Part shown: piece after piece, positions 35,578-45,849 of the stretch | Layout of the letters: each line of letters begins with the position of its first letter | Numbering within the stretch: position 1 is the first letter of the stretch | Source of the DNA: an uncultured Blautia sp. | Lineage (GTDB): Bacteria > Bacillota > Clostridia > Lachnospirales > Lachnospiraceae | Length of the DNA stretch: 64,000 bases | Reading direction: 5' to 3' | NCBI GenBank assembly: GCA_900539525.1 | Contig: UQCM01000011.1 | Location: forward strand, 1-64,000 | The notes under the pieces: generated by a model | Told to the model about the DNA's origin: nothing | Seen by the model: the letters and a program-made list of their open reading frames with translations, nothing else | Database searches by the model: none | Translations under genes and position numbers: made by a program

Positions 35578-36266
35578 GCCATCTTCTCCTTTGCCTGTTT
35601 TACTTTTTCCAGTGCGCTCTCTACCTCTGCCAGACGATCTTTTGCCTTTTGGGTTCCGCTCATCCGCAGCCCCTCTGTCAGCTTTTCCATGTTTCTCTGT
35701 TCCCGGTCAAGATAAAGCTTCAGGCATTCATTTCTGTCACGCAGAAGGCACGGGCCGTAAAGTGCCTCGATATCGGAAAGCTCCTCCATTTCTCCGTGCA
35801 CCACATGCATCATCGGATAGTATTTTCCCTCCTCAAGAACCATATGCTCCGAAGTGATCCGATATCCCTCCTTCCAAAGGAACCTGCGCACCCTGTCGAT
35901 ATCCGACTGCGGCTGCAGAACCAGCTCTGAAACGGTTTTCAACACCTCTTCCCCTTCCTTCAGGATCTTTATCACGAGGCCGCCTCCCATTCCGGCGATC
36001 ACCACGCTGTCTGTCTCACCGGGACATAACGCTGTCACTCCATCGGAAAGACGGGTCTCAATCTTATCCTCCAGTCCATGAGCCCGGATATTTTCCTGTG
36101 CACGCATCAAAGGGCCCCGGTTGATATCCATGGCAATGGCTTTCGGGATCCTGCCCTGTTCGATGAGCCAGATCGGTATGTATCCATGGTCTGTTCCCAC
36201 ATCTGCCAGCCGGACTCCGTCGGTGACAAGTTCAGAAACAGCCAGTAATCGGTTTGATAACTGCAT
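35574..36266 (-). CDS. trmK: tRNA (adenine-22-N1)-methyltransferase
   Basis: A 230-residue TrmK-type class I methyltransferase that modifies A22 of tRNA. Motif I is LADVGTDHGYIPIWL (near residue 20), with AMDINRGPLMRAQENI as motif II and DSVVIAGMGGGLVIKIL as the motif around the active site. The C-terminal coiled-coil helix is present. It lies 10 bases after rpoD and overlaps the Nif3-like gene, consistent with the conserved rpoD-trmK-nif3 block. Confidence 0.93.
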   Translation of the reverse strand: MQLSNRLLAVSELVTDGVRLADVGTDHGYIPIWLIEQGRIPKAIAMDINRGPLMRAQENIRAHGLEDKIETRLSDGVTALCPGETDSVVIAGMGGGLVIKILKEGEEVLKTVSELVLQPQSDIDRVRRFLWKEGYRITSEHMVLEEGKYYPMMHVVHGEMEELSDIEALYGPCLLRDRNECLKLYLDREQRNMEKLTEGLRMSGTQKAKDRLAEVESALEKVKQAKEKMA

Positions 36267-36276
36267 AATGATTCTC

Positions 36277-37407
36277 CTAATCCAGATAGTCTTTTAAAAT
36301 TCTGCTCCTGCTGGGATGTCTGAGTTTCCGAAGAGCCTTGGCTTCGATCTGACGGATTCGCTCTCTCGTCACATTGAATTCCTTTCCCACTTCCTCCAGG
36401 GTTCTGGGGTGTCCGTCACCCAGGCCATACCGGAGCCGGATCACCTTCTGCTCCCTTTCCGTCAGCGTCTGCATGACCTCCTCAAGCTGTTCTCTTAACA
36501 GGGTGTAGGCCGCCTCCTCCGCCGGCACCGGAATATTATTATCCTGGATAAAATCTCCCAGATGACTGTCATCCTCCTCCCCGACCGGAGTTTCCAGTGA
36601 GACAGGTTCCTGAGAAATCTTCAGGATCTCTCTCACCCTTTCTACCGGAAGATCCATCACCTTTGCAATCTCCTCCGGCTTCGGCTCCCTGCCGTATTCC
36701 TGAAGAAGCTGTCTGGAAACACGAACCGTACGATTGATCGTTTCCACCATATGAACAGGTATCCGGATCGTTCTCGCCTGGTCTGCGATCGCTCTCGTGA
36801 TCGCCTGACGGATCCACCACGTCGCATAGGTGCTGAATTTGAAGCCCTTCTGGTAATCAAATTTTTCCACAGCCTTGATCAGTCCCAGATTTCCTTCCTG
36901 GATCAGATCTAAAAGTGCCATTCCTCTCCCCATGAAACGCTTGGCAATGCTGACCACGAGACGCAGATTCGCCTCCGCCAGCTTATTTTTGGCTTCCTCC
37001 TGCTCCTGCGCACTGCCCTCCTCCATGCGTTTGCACAGTGCAATTTCTTCCTCTGCCGTCAGAAGCGGTATCTTTCCGATTTCTTTCAGATACATGCGGA
37101 CCGGATCCTCGGTACCTACACCTTCAGGAACAGATAAATCTTCTTTCGCAGGATCGATTTCCTCTTCGTCTGACATGAACTCCGCTTCACTCTCATCATC
37201 CAGAAGGATGTCCTCTTTCAGCATATTCAAAACATCCACGCCATGATTCTCCAGAAATTCATAAACGGTATCGCACTGTTCCTCACTCAGCGGAGTATCC
37301 TTGAAAAAATCCGTAATTTCCTGGTATTCCAGAACATTTTTCTTCTTATTCGCATATGCCAGTAATTCCTTTAACTTTTCTTCAAAGCCTGCTGCTTTCT
37401 TTTCCAT
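36277..37407 (-). CDS. rpoD: RNA polymerase sigma factor RpoD (SigA)
   Basis: The primary sigma factor, 376 residues. Region 1.1 is short and acidic (LDDESEAEFMSDEEEIDPAK). Region 1.2 begins DPVRMYLKEIGKIPLLTAEE. Region 2 is intact: NLRLVVSIAKRFMGRGMALL, LIQEGNLGLIKAVEKFDYQK and TYATWWIRQAITRAIADQAR. Region 4 has TLEEVGKEFNVTRERIRQIE. It lies 116 bases after dnaG on the same strand, the classical macromolecular-synthesis order. The intergenic gap contains half of a GTTACTG palindrome (37449-37467). Confidence 0.98.
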   Translation of the reverse strand: MEKKAAGFEEKLKELLAYANKKKNVLEYQEITDFFKDTPLSEEQCDTVYEFLENHGVDVLNMLKEDILLDDESEAEFMSDEEEIDPAKEDLSVPEGVGTEDPVRMYLKEIGKIPLLTAEEEIALCKRMEEGSAQEQEEAKNKLAEANLRLVVSIAKRFMGRGMALLDLIQEGNLGLIKAVEKFDYQKGFKFSTYATWWIRQAITRAIADQARTIRIPVHMVETINRTVRVSRQLLQEYGREPKPEEIAKVMDLPVERVREILKISQEPVSLETPVGEEDDSHLGDFIQDNNIPVPAEEAAYTLLREQLEEVMQTLTEREQKVIRLRYGLGDGHPRTLEEVGKEFNVTRERIRQIEAKALRKLRHPSRSRILKDYLD

Positions 37408-37523
37408 CCGTTTTCCTGCCTTTCCCTATGTCAAATCGTTTCCTTTTTGTTACTGTTCACTCTGTGATAATCAATACCCTTCACAATGCACGTCAGATGC
37501 AAATAGTAACCTTATTTTTCCCA

Positions 37524-39290
37524 TTATTCGAACGAAATATGCAGATTCTTCAAAGTACCAAGTGCTCTCTCCTCCTGGATACTCCTCTGCAGTCCCGCAA
37601 TATCCGTCGGTTCCAGCAATGCACGTCTCTGTGCGATCCCATTGCTTCTGACACGATACACCGTCTCTTTCAGCGCCTTCTCCATATTCATTCCTGTCTC
37701 CATATGCAGGGTGGTATTAAAGAGTGATGCTGCTTCTCTCTGCTGCTGGGATTCTTCAAAATGATTGATGATCTTTGCCGGTATGACATTTCCCTCTTCA
37801 AACTGTGCAAACAGAAGGCTGGCGGCCTCACAGTAAAGCCCTTCCGTAAAATCATCCGCGCTGATATAACTTCTGATACTGTCATACAATCCTGGCTTCT
37901 CAATCAGCCAGGTCAGAAGCAGCTTCTGGGATTTCTTCATTCCATCCTCCCGCTCAGGATTTTTCCTCGCTTTCTTTATCTGAGACTGTACCGGCGTCCT
38001 TCCTTTCATTGCCGCCCGGTTCACCAGCTTTCTCAGATTATCGAATCCGATATGATATCTTGCTGCCACAGCCTCTATATAATTTTCCCTCTCCAGTTCT
38101 ACCTCAAATTCCATCAGCCTCTCTGCCACAGCATGATAAAAGGCTGTCTTACCCTCCGGATCCTTCATATCATACTCCCGCTCCATCACAGAAATCTCAA
38201 ACAGAAAACTGTTCTCTGCCTCATCGATGCGTTTCTGGAAGGCATCTGCTCCCAGCGCCTTGATAAACTCATCCGGATCCTTATACGGATCCATGTGAAG
38301 GACACGCGCTGATAGGCCTGCCGCCTTCACGATGGGAATGGCCCGAAGTGCGGCTCTCGTTCCCGCCTCATCACTGTCATAGGTCAGAATGACCTCATCG
38401 GTATACCGCTTCAGAAGTCCGGCATGCTGTGTGGTAAGGGCGGTTCCCAGAGAGGCCACTGCATTCTTGAACCCTGCCTGATGGAGCGAGATCACATCCA
38501 TATATCCCTCACATACCAGAAGATTTTTCTTTCTGGAGGTACGTGCCACATTGAGTCCGTAAAGGTTCCTGCTTTTATCAAACACCTTTGTTTCCGGCGA
38601 ATTCAGATATTTCGGCTTTCCGTCACCCATTACCCGTCCGCCAAAGCCGATCACCCGGCTGTTGGCATCCATGATCGGGAAGATCACCCGGTTCCAGAAC
38701 TTATCATACATCCCCTGCTTCTCGTCCACATTCATCAGACCGGATTCTTTCAGAAGTTCATCGCTGACACCCTTCTGCTTCATATAACGGTACAGATCAT
38801 TGCTGTACTTATTTGCAAATCCCAGCCCGAAGCTCTTTATGGTTTCATCTGTCAGCTGACGCCCCTTCAGGTAATCCATCGCCTGTTTTCCGTTTTCCGA
38901 CCGGAGCTGATAATAAAAATATTTTGCCGCCATCTTATTCAGCTCCAAAATCTGTGTCCTCAGATCCTGCTGCTTTCTCTCCTCCTGTGAATACTCCCTC
39001 TCCGGCAAGGCCACGCCCGCCCGTTCAGCCAGAATTTTCATCACCTCCGGAAAGGTGTAGTTTTCGTATTCCATCAGAAACGTAAATACATTTCCCCCTG
39101 CTCCGCATCCAAAGCAGTAGTACATCTGCTTTCCGGGACTGACCGAAAATGACGGAGATTTCTCATTGTGGAAGGGGCACAGTCCGAAATAGGAGCTTCC
39201 CTTTCTCTGCAGCTTCACATAACCGGAAATCACATCCACGATGTCATTTCTCTCCCTCACTTCTTCTACTAACTCTTCAGGATAAAACAT
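37524..39290 (-). CDS. dnaG: DNA primase
   Basis: A 588-residue primase making RNA primers for replication. The N-terminal CHC2 zinc finger (CPFHNEKSPSF then YYCFGCGAGGN) is complete. The TOPRIM core shows NLLVCEGYMDVISLHQAGFK and ILTYDSDEAGTRA with its catalytic acidic residues. The C-terminal helicase-binding region follows. ATG 39290 is preferred because GAGGTGA lies six bases upstream; an in-frame GTG at 39299 overlaps that site. It follows dgt by 26 bases. Confidence 0.97.
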   Translation of the reverse strand: MFYPEELVEEVRERNDIVDVISGYVKLQRKGSSYFGLCPFHNEKSPSFSVSPGKQMYYCFGCGAGGNVFTFLMEYENYTFPEVMKILAERAGVALPEREYSQEERKQQDLRTQILELNKMAAKYFYYQLRSENGKQAMDYLKGRQLTDETIKSFGLGFANKYSNDLYRYMKQKGVSDELLKESGLMNVDEKQGMYDKFWNRVIFPIMDANSRVIGFGGRVMGDGKPKYLNSPETKVFDKSRNLYGLNVARTSRKKNLLVCEGYMDVISLHQAGFKNAVASLGTALTTQHAGLLKRYTDEVILTYDSDEAGTRAALRAIPIVKAAGLSARVLHMDPYKDPDEFIKALGADAFQKRIDEAENSFLFEISVMEREYDMKDPEGKTAFYHAVAERLMEFEVELERENYIEAVAARYHIGFDNLRKLVNRAAMKGRTPVQSQIKKARKNPEREDGMKKSQKLLLTWLIEKPGLYDSIRSYISADDFTEGLYCEAASLLFAQFEEGNVIPAKIINHFEESQQQREAASLFNTTLHMETGMNMEKALKETVYRVRSNGIAQRRALLEPTDIAGLQRSIQEERALGTLKNLHISFE

Positions 39291-39316
39291 ACCTGTCACC
39301 TCATCTGTTTTCTCTG

Positions 39317-40324
39317 TTATCGTACCTGCCAGGATTTCGGGATATACAGCTCTGAAAACCTGTCCATCGAATACTGATCCGTCATTCCTGCGATATAGTC
39401 ACAGATTACCTGTTCTTTCTTTTCTCCTCTGTCAATCAGGCGTAAATACTCCACCGGCATCTCCTCCGGATACTGAATGTAATGGCGGTAGAGTGCCTGA
39501 ATCATATTTCTCGCTTTTTCTTCCTCTTTTCTGGCCCGCGGATTTTTATAAACATGCCTGAACATGAACTGCCTTAGCTCTGACATCGCCTGTTCCATAT
39601 GCGGAGACATGATGATATCCGGCCGGTTCTCACTGTTCCTGACGATATCATGGATAATGGCGTTCAGCCGTTCTCTGGTCGTAAACCCCAGCACCTCCCG
39701 GTATTTCAGTGGAATTTCCGTCTCAAGAAGGATCCCCGCGCGCTCCGCATCATCAATATCATGGTTGATATATGCGATCTTATCGGAAAGACGTACGATC
39801 TTTCCCTCCAGTGTCGAGGGAGTCCCCGATGTCCTGTGATTGGCGATCCCGTCCCTGACCTCCCAGGTCAGATTCAGTCCCTTTCCCTTATTTTCCAGCA
39901 CGGTTACTACACGCACACTCTGCCGGAAATGGGCAAAGCCCAGCGGACAGATTTCATCCAGTGCCCGCTCTCCGGCATGTCCAAAGGGCGTATGCCCCAG
40001 ATCATGTCCCAGGGCGATCGCTTCTGTCAGATCCTCATTCAGGCACAGCGCCCTGGCGATCGTCCTGGCAATCTGTGCCACTTCAAGTGTGTGTGTCAGA
40101 CGCGTACGGTAATGGTCACCCTGTGGACGCAGAAATACCTGTGTCTTATGCTTCAGCCTCCGAAAAGACTTTGCATGAAGGATCCTGTCTCTGTCTCTCT
40201 GGTAAACGGTACGGATATCACACGGTGCCTCCTCCCGCTCTCTTCCTCTCGTCTTCGTACTGAAGGCTGCATAGGGACTGAAGAATTGTTCTTCCCTCAA
40301 TTCTGCTTTCTCGCGTATGGTCAT
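39317..40324 (-). CDS. dgt: deoxyguanosinetriphosphate triphosphohydrolase-like HD protein
   Basis: A 335-residue dGTPase-like HD-domain hydrolase that cleaves dNTPs to nucleoside and tripolyphosphate. FRRLKHKTQVFLRPQGDHYR near residue 55, RLTHTLEVAQIARTIARAL with the first metal His, ALGHDLGHTPFGHAGERALD with the HD pair, and LSDKIAYINHDIDDAERAGI are all present. Placement in front of dnaG is frequent in Clostridia and suggests a replication-linked role. GAGGAGGGG lies upstream of ATG 40324. Confidence 0.93.
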   Translation of the reverse strand: MTIREKAELREEQFFSPYAAFSTKTRGREREEAPCDIRTVYQRDRDRILHAKSFRRLKHKTQVFLRPQGDHYRTRLTHTLEVAQIARTIARALCLNEDLTEAIALGHDLGHTPFGHAGERALDEICPLGFAHFRQSVRVVTVLENKGKGLNLTWEVRDGIANHRTSGTPSTLEGKIVRLSDKIAYINHDIDDAERAGILLETEIPLKYREVLGFTTRERLNAIIHDIVRNSENRPDIIMSPHMEQAMSELRQFMFRHVYKNPRARKEEEKARNMIQALYRHYIQYPEEMPVEYLRLIDRGEKKEQVICDYIAGMTDQYSMDRFSELYIPKSWQVR

Positions 40325-40506
40325 CGAAACCCCTCCTCTCTGCCTGAACTCTCTATTTATTTATATTCTGCACAAATCTAAAATATCCTTTATTTTTTCT
40401 CAGAAATTCCGCATTTTCATGAAAAATAATACTATTCCGACAGCTATCGATGCTTCTGGTTTCTTGTTTCCTCTTTCATCTCTCGAACCCGTCGATGTTC
40501 CGGTTC

Positions 40507-42681
40507 TTATTTCCCGTGAAATCCCTCCACGGTGAAATACTCCCCGTCGGTGCCTACCGTCACCGCTCCGGCATCCATCGTATTGTAAATCTCTGTATCG
40601 ACCTGCTCAAGTCTCTCTAACAGCTGCCTGCCCGGATGTCCGTAGGAATTGTTTCTTCCGCAGGAAATCACCGAAACAGCAGGTTCTGCCTGCCATAAGA
40701 ACTCCTCCGCAGTAGAATGATCCGAACCGTGGTGAGCCACCTTCAGAACACAGATCCGCCCCGTTTTTCCGCTCTCTGTCAGCATCTTCTCGCCCTCGCC
40801 CTCGATATCCCCTGTCAACAGTGCCCGAAAGCTTCCATACTGTACAGCCAGCACCATAGATGCCGCATTTTTATCTTTCCCGCTTGTCTCCTTTCCGGGG
40901 GCCAGGCATTCCACCGTCCATTTCTCCGTTTGCATGATCATCCCTTCATGAAACCGCACAACGGGAATTGCCTTTTGCGCTGCTGCTTCCAGGATTGCCA
41001 GATACCTCTCGTCCTTCTCTTTGATATCCGGCAGCACCAGACAGCCGACGGAGATTCTTCCTTCCTCTTCTTTCAGGATCTCTTCCACACCGTTCACGTG
41101 ATCCTCATCCATATGGGACAGAAACAGAACATCCAGTCTGCTGACACCTTTGCACTTCAAAAAGGGAACGATCCTGTATTTCCCCGGTTTCCGGACACTG
41201 CTGCTGCCACCATCACACAGAAAGGTGGTCCCGTCTGCCGTCCTCCAGAAGATGCTGTCTCCCTGACCCACATCCAGAAAAGTCATTTCCAGTCCCTGTA
41301 TTCTGTGGAACGAAAGCCCTGCTGTTCCCATGAGAAGCAGGCTGCCATAAACTGGGAGCCATTTTTTCCCTTTCTGACCACTTGCCATAAGAATAAGCAC
41401 GGATGCCAGAATTCCATAATAGATCAGAATACTTTCCCATTCCGGACGTCCCCACACCTGATGTACACCCGGAAGTTTCCCGCTTCCTTCACAGAGTCCT
41501 TCCATGAGCATCCGGATATAATGGCAGGGTGCGAACAGAAAGGTTCCGGCCGGAACCCAGAAGATCCCCGCTGCACAGCTGATCAGTCCAAAAATCAGCA
41601 GCGCTGACATACATGGAAGAATCAGGAAATTTACAAGGATTCCCGTTGCGGAAAATTCAAAGTAGTGATAGAGGACACAGGGAAAGATGGCGAGCTGAAC
41701 GGACAGAATGACCAGCAGACTGTCCACCGCCTTCTTTTTCACAGCCATTCTCTTCTTCAGAACCGGATAAATATATGCCAGTCCTGCTACCGCAAGCATA
41801 GAAAGCTGAAATCCCCCCTGAAACAGAAGAAGCGGATTTTGTAACAGCAGCAGGATCACTGCAAGCGCCAGACTGCTTTTCAGATCGTAGGTCCGTCCCA
41901 GGATCTGTGCACCCAGATAGACCAGAAACATGAGAAAAGCCCTTGCTGTGGATACACTCATCCCTGTCATGATGCAATACAGTCCCATGAAACTGCCGCT
42001 TAAGCCGCCGGCTATGGCAAAGGAACCTCCCAGATAGCGGAACACCTGAAAAAACAGCATGCCGATCATGGAAATATGCATCCCGGAAATCGCCAGCACA
42101 TGTGAGATCCCTCCTTCCTGATAGATCTGCATGATCTCTTCATCAAGCCCGCTCTTGTCCCCGAGCAGTACTGCACACATCAGAGAGGCATCGTCTTCCT
42201 CAGCGATCCTGTAAAAGCACTCACGAAGTGCCGCCCGTACTTCTGAAATTGCCTGAAGGAGCCGCTGGCATCTGTCATCTGCCAGAAGTACCTGACATCT
42301 CGTCATCAGCATACCTACCTTCTGTGACTGGTACCACCCGGCCGTGTCAAACTGTCCGGGATTTCCTGCCGGCTCCGGATCCATGGCCACTCCTGAAACC
42401 TCCAGAATATTTCCAATCCCATATGACGTATCTTCTTTTAAAAACAAAACAATATTGGAATCATAAGACTGTTGTTCTTTTCCTGATAGAATAGAATTGT
42501 TCTTTAGATAAATCTGATTTGTATTCTTCTTTTCCTGTCTGTACACCTGCCCCCGTACCCGGATGCGCTGATCCTGCCAGGCATCCGGCAGGGGCTTTCT
42601 CTGATATTCCCCTGCCAGATTCATACTCGCCACCCAGAGAATGAGAAACAGTGCCGCCAGACAAAGCGGACGTCTGCCCAT
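40507..42681 (-). CDS. comEC: ComEC/Rec2 DNA uptake channel
   Basis: A 724-residue inner-membrane competence protein that carries one DNA strand into the cell. The order is short hydrophobic N-terminus, DUF4131-like soluble region, the Competence domain (LCAVLLGDKSGLDEEIMQIY and GGISHVLAISGMHISMIGML), several helices, and a C-terminal beta-lactamase-like domain (LDVGQGDSIFW, LSHMDEDHVNG, VAHHGSDHSTAEEF). ATG 42681 with GGAGGAGACGA upstream is chosen because longer frames overlap the GerMN gene. It follows that gene by 16 bases and precedes dgt by 182 bases, a gap where I see no clear signal. Confidence 0.93.
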   Translation of the reverse strand: MGRRPLCLAALFLILWVASMNLAGEYQRKPLPDAWQDQRIRVRGQVYRQEKKNTNQIYLKNNSILSGKEQQSYDSNIVLFLKEDTSYGIGNILEVSGVAMDPEPAGNPGQFDTAGWYQSQKVGMLMTRCQVLLADDRCQRLLQAISEVRAALRECFYRIAEEDDASLMCAVLLGDKSGLDEEIMQIYQEGGISHVLAISGMHISMIGMLFFQVFRYLGGSFAIAGGLSGSFMGLYCIMTGMSVSTARAFLMFLVYLGAQILGRTYDLKSSLALAVILLLLQNPLLLFQGGFQLSMLAVAGLAYIYPVLKKRMAVKKKAVDSLLVILSVQLAIFPCVLYHYFEFSATGILVNFLILPCMSALLIFGLISCAAGIFWVPAGTFLFAPCHYIRMLMEGLCEGSGKLPGVHQVWGRPEWESILIYYGILASVLILMASGQKGKKWLPVYGSLLLMGTAGLSFHRIQGLEMTFLDVGQGDSIFWRTADGTTFLCDGGSSSVRKPGKYRIVPFLKCKGVSRLDVLFLSHMDEDHVNGVEEILKEEEGRISVGCLVLPDIKEKDERYLAILEAAAQKAIPVVRFHEGMIMQTEKWTVECLAPGKETSGKDKNAASMVLAVQYGSFRALLTGDIEGEGEKMLTESGKTGRICVLKVAHHGSDHSTAEEFLWQAEPAVSVISCGRNNSYGHPGRQLLERLEQVDTEIYNTMDAGAVTVGTDGEYFTVEGFHGK

Positions 42682-42697
42682 TCGTCTCCTCCGTAAT

Positions 42698-43681
42698 CTA
42701 CTCCTGTAATGCCGGATCAACTCCGACACCCGGTGTTTTATCTTTTCCTGCCCCCTGTGCTTCCTCTGCAGGATAGATGATTTTACTGTTTCTTTCAAAG
42801 GGTTTGCTGATATCGATCGTTTCAAGATATTTGACCGTTGAATCGCCTTCAATTGCGATCTGAACCTGATCGATCCCGCAATTATCACAAAGTGTATTCA
42901 CGAGCGCATAAATGGTTGTTTCAGGTAACACTGAGGTTCCCGGCGGCTGATTAAAAACAGCCCCCATATTCACCGTACACAGCTTATCTTCTGTCATCAC
43001 ATCTAAAGCCTTCGTATTCTCCGGAAATACTGCCTGCAGCTCCTTATTATCAGGTCCCTTGAACAGCTCCTCCAGAAGGACACGTTCTTTTGCATAATTG
43101 CTGGAATACCGGACCGTTCTCATCTCCTTAGAGAGCTTCTGTCCGTTTTTATCTGCAAAATACAATACAAAAGTCTCACACTGGTAGGAATTAATCCCTT
43201 TCCCTTTATTATCAATAAACGTGTGATCACCCATGACTCCGATCGGATTTCCCTGACTGTCCGCCAGCTCCTGACCGTTCACAGTGATCTCCACTGTATC
43301 CACCTCCGGAACCTGTACCAGCGTCTTCACAACTGCTGCACGGCAGAAAACCTCTGTAATGTGATCCATTTCATGATAAGTACCATTAAAATCTACTCTT
43401 AGATTCTTCTCTGTGCGCACAGTCGCAGTAATACCGATTCCATCTGGGACAGCTTTCCTGTGTTCAGGAAAGGCCGGAGTCTTTCCGAGCTGCCCGATCA
43501 GCTCCTGGATCAGTTCATCGCCGCCCTCTGCCACCGGTGTATAGCTTTCTGATTCAAGTCTCGTACCTTCGGTATTCACACAGTAGATCCTGTAGCCTTC
43601 CGTTTCCTGCTCTTCTTTTTGGCATCCGGCCAGAAGTACCATCAGGAGCAGAAGGACAAGACAGGTTCCTTTATGCTTCAT
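42698..43681 (-). CDS. GerMN-domain lipoprotein
   Basis: A 327-residue lipoprotein (hydrophobic leader ending VLLAGCQK). Two GerMN repeats are visible, the first around GGDELIQELIGQLGKTPAF to VDTVEITVNGQEL, the second around ERVLLEELFKGPDNKELQAV to GIDQVQIAIEGDS. GerMN proteins occur in spore germination and envelope functions. Being directly behind the histidine kinase (13 bases), it could modulate that sensor, as lipoproteins like YycHI or LpqB do; that is inference. ATG 43681 has AGGAGGGGAAGG upstream. Confidence 0.88.
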   Translation of the reverse strand: MKHKGTCLVLLLLMVLLAGCQKEEQETEGYRIYCVNTEGTRLESESYTPVAEGGDELIQELIGQLGKTPAFPEHRKAVPDGIGITATVRTEKNLRVDFNGTYHEMDHITEVFCRAAVVKTLVQVPEVDTVEITVNGQELADSQGNPIGVMGDHTFIDNKGKGINSYQCETFVLYFADKNGQKLSKEMRTVRYSSNYAKERVLLEELFKGPDNKELQAVFPENTKALDVMTEDKLCTVNMGAVFNQPPGTSVLPETTIYALVNTLCDNCGIDQVQIAIEGDSTVKYLETIDISKPFERNSKIIYPAEEAQGAGKDKTPGVGVDPALQE

Positions 43682-43694
43682 CTTCCTTCCCCTC

Positions 43695-45134
43695 CTATTC
43701 TTCATAAATCAGCGGGATCCGCACGGTAAATGTCGTTCCCTCTCCTTCCTTGCTGTATACACGGATAGCTCCGCGATGCATCAGGATCGCACTTCTTGTT
43801 ATGGCAAGGCCCAGCCCGGTTCCGCCGATTTCCCTTGAATGTGACTTGTCCACACGGTAGAATCTTTCAAAAATATGCTCCTGTGCGTCCTCCGGAATCC
43901 CCATGCCGGAATCCTCCACCTTGACATAGAAATACTTATGATCGGCGTTCAGCGAGACATGGACCCATCCCTCTTCCCTGTTGTACTTGATTGCATTTTC
44001 CACAAGGTTTGATAACGCCAGGGTCAGCTTTGTCTCATCCACCTGAGCACGCACCGGTTTAAAGCTTTCCAGCACCAGCTCGATATCACGTTTGCCTGCA
44101 ATCGGCCGGAGCCTCTTTAAAATCAGTTCCAGCAACTCATTAATGCTGCATTCCTGAATGTTTACATCGGCAGCCTTCCGGTCCATCTTTACCAGGGAAA
44201 GCAGATCGTTAATAATCTTATTTTCACGGTCAATCTCCTCGGCGATATCCCCCATAAACTCTTTATACAGCTCCACCGGCACATCCTCCTGCATCAGCAG
44301 CGAATCAGCCAGCACCTTCATGGAAGTGATCGGTGTCTTTAATTCATGAGACACATTTGACACAAATTCCTGTCTGGAATCATCCAGAGTTTTCATTCTC
44401 TTAAGCATCTTATTATATGCCTCTGATAATGCTCTCGTCTCTGTATAGTCAAGAATGGAGAGATCCTCCTCCAGGAATCCGTTCGTCATTTCCTCCAGGG
44501 ATTTTGTCACCTTTCCAAAAGGCCTGACAAGCATTCTGGATGTATAAAAGGCAACCCAGAAAATCACCAGTGCCATGCCGACCTGAAGCAGAAACACCTG
44601 CCGTCCAAGAGCGTCCCTGCTGTCCTGAATATCTTCCGTAGGTGTACTTACAATCATGACGCCGACCATTTCCTGCGTGGAACTGTCCTTTACAGGAACG
44701 GTCATTTCGATAAATCTGCTGTCTCCATTATAGTGCAGGGTATCCTCACCCTGAAAGCATTTCACTACCTCTTCGGAAATGATCGTCTTATTCTCATCCA
44801 TCCGATAGGTATCCTTGATAATCATAAACTGACTGTTTACAATAACGATCCGGCCACTGTACAGATTCGCCAGCTGGTTGATTTCATTTTCGATAACCTC
44901 CGAGCCCTTTTTCTCGATATAATCCGAATCGCCCAGCTGATTCGCAATACTCACACACTGGTTCTGAACCAGACTTCCCCTCTGCCTGATCGACTGTTCC
45001 TCAAAGCTTTTCAGAATTCCATACTTTACCATGAAGATAGGCGTTATCCCCACCAGAAGAAAAATGATAAAAATACGGAACTGCAGGCTTTTTACGTATT
45101 TTATGATCCAATCACTCTTAAGAAACCTCTTCAC
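43695..45134 (-). CDS. membrane sensor histidine kinase (WalK/PhoR type)
   Basis: A 479-residue kinase: first membrane helix (residues about 17-36), extracellular sensor of about 130 residues, second helix (about 183-203), HAMP, HisKA with FVSNVSHELKTPITSMKVLA (phosphorylated His), and HATPase with NLVENAIKYN, VEDSGMGIPED and GGTGLGLAITRSAI. The extracellular part looks like a Cache/PAS-type fold. It overlaps no neighbour but is only 13 bases from the response regulator, with which it pairs. Signal unknown; the resemblance to WalK is by architecture only. Confidence 0.93.
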   Translation of the reverse strand: MKRFLKSDWIIKYVKSLQFRIFIIFLLVGITPIFMVKYGILKSFEEQSIRQRGSLVQNQCVSIANQLGDSDYIEKKGSEVIENEINQLANLYSGRIVIVNSQFMIIKDTYRMDENKTIISEEVVKCFQGEDTLHYNGDSRFIEMTVPVKDSSTQEMVGVMIVSTPTEDIQDSRDALGRQVFLLQVGMALVIFWVAFYTSRMLVRPFGKVTKSLEEMTNGFLEEDLSILDYTETRALSEAYNKMLKRMKTLDDSRQEFVSNVSHELKTPITSMKVLADSLLMQEDVPVELYKEFMGDIAEEIDRENKIINDLLSLVKMDRKAADVNIQECSINELLELILKRLRPIAGKRDIELVLESFKPVRAQVDETKLTLALSNLVENAIKYNREEGWVHVSLNADHKYFYVKVEDSGMGIPEDAQEHIFERFYRVDKSHSREIGGTGLGLAITRSAILMHRGAIRVYSKEGEGTTFTVRIPLIYEE

Positions 45135-45147
45135 TGCCCGCTAACCC

Positions 45148-45837
45148 CTAATACTGAAAATAATAGCCTACTCCCCATTTTGTATGAACATACTTTGGCT
45201 CACTGGGGTTCTCTTCAATTTTTTCTCTGAGTCGCCGGATATGTACGTCCACGGTTCTCACATCCCCCAGATATTCATAGCCCCATACAATGTTCAGCAG
45301 GTTCTCTCTGCTGTACACCTTCTGCGGATTCTGAACCAGCAGCTCCAGTACATCAAACTCCTTGGCTGTCAGATTGATTTCCTTTCCATCCACGCTGACA
45401 CGCCTGCTCTCACAATCAAGGATTAGATTTCCCGCCTGAAGCACCTGACTTCTGCTCTGTGTGTTATCCTTTGGTGCTGTTCTCCTGATGATCGCCTTGA
45501 TTCTTGCCTTTACCTCCAGGATATTGAACGGCTTTGTAATATAATCATCCGCACCATACTCCAGACCCAGAATCTTATCCATGTCATCCCCCTTTGCAGT
45601 GAGCATCACAACGGGCACACTGGAAAACTCACGGATCTGCTGGCATACCTCAAACCCGGTCAGCTTTGGAAGCATGACATCCAGAAGCACGATATCATAT
45701 TCCTTTGCCTTCACCAGCTCCAGTGCCTCCTCGCCGTCATAAGCACAATCCACTTCCATACCGTCCTGCTCCAGACTGAAACGGATTCCCTTAACAATCA
45801 GCTTTTCATCATCAACAACCAAAACTTTCTTTGCCAT
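45148..45837 (-). CDS. OmpR/PhoB-family response regulator
   Basis: A 229-residue regulator. The receiver domain shows VVDDEKLIVKGI (acid pair), DIVLLDVMLPKLTGFEV with phosphoacceptor Asp near residue 54, MLTAKGDD and DYITKPFNI. The winged helix domain has NLTAKEFDVLELLVQNPQKV and VDVHIRRLREKIEENPSEPK. It precedes the histidine kinase and follows comEA by 12 bases, so comEA, regulator, kinase, GerMN and comEC may share a transcript. Confidence 0.95.
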   Translation of the reverse strand: MAKKVLVVDDEKLIVKGIRFSLEQDGMEVDCAYDGEEALELVKAKEYDIVLLDVMLPKLTGFEVCQQIREFSSVPVVMLTAKGDDMDKILGLEYGADDYITKPFNILEVKARIKAIIRRTAPKDNTQSRSQVLQAGNLILDCESRRVSVDGKEINLTAKEFDVLELLVQNPQKVYSRENLLNIVWGYEYLGDVRTVDVHIRRLREKIEENPSEPKYVHTKWGVGYYFQY

Positions 45838-45849
45838 AACAGATTCTCC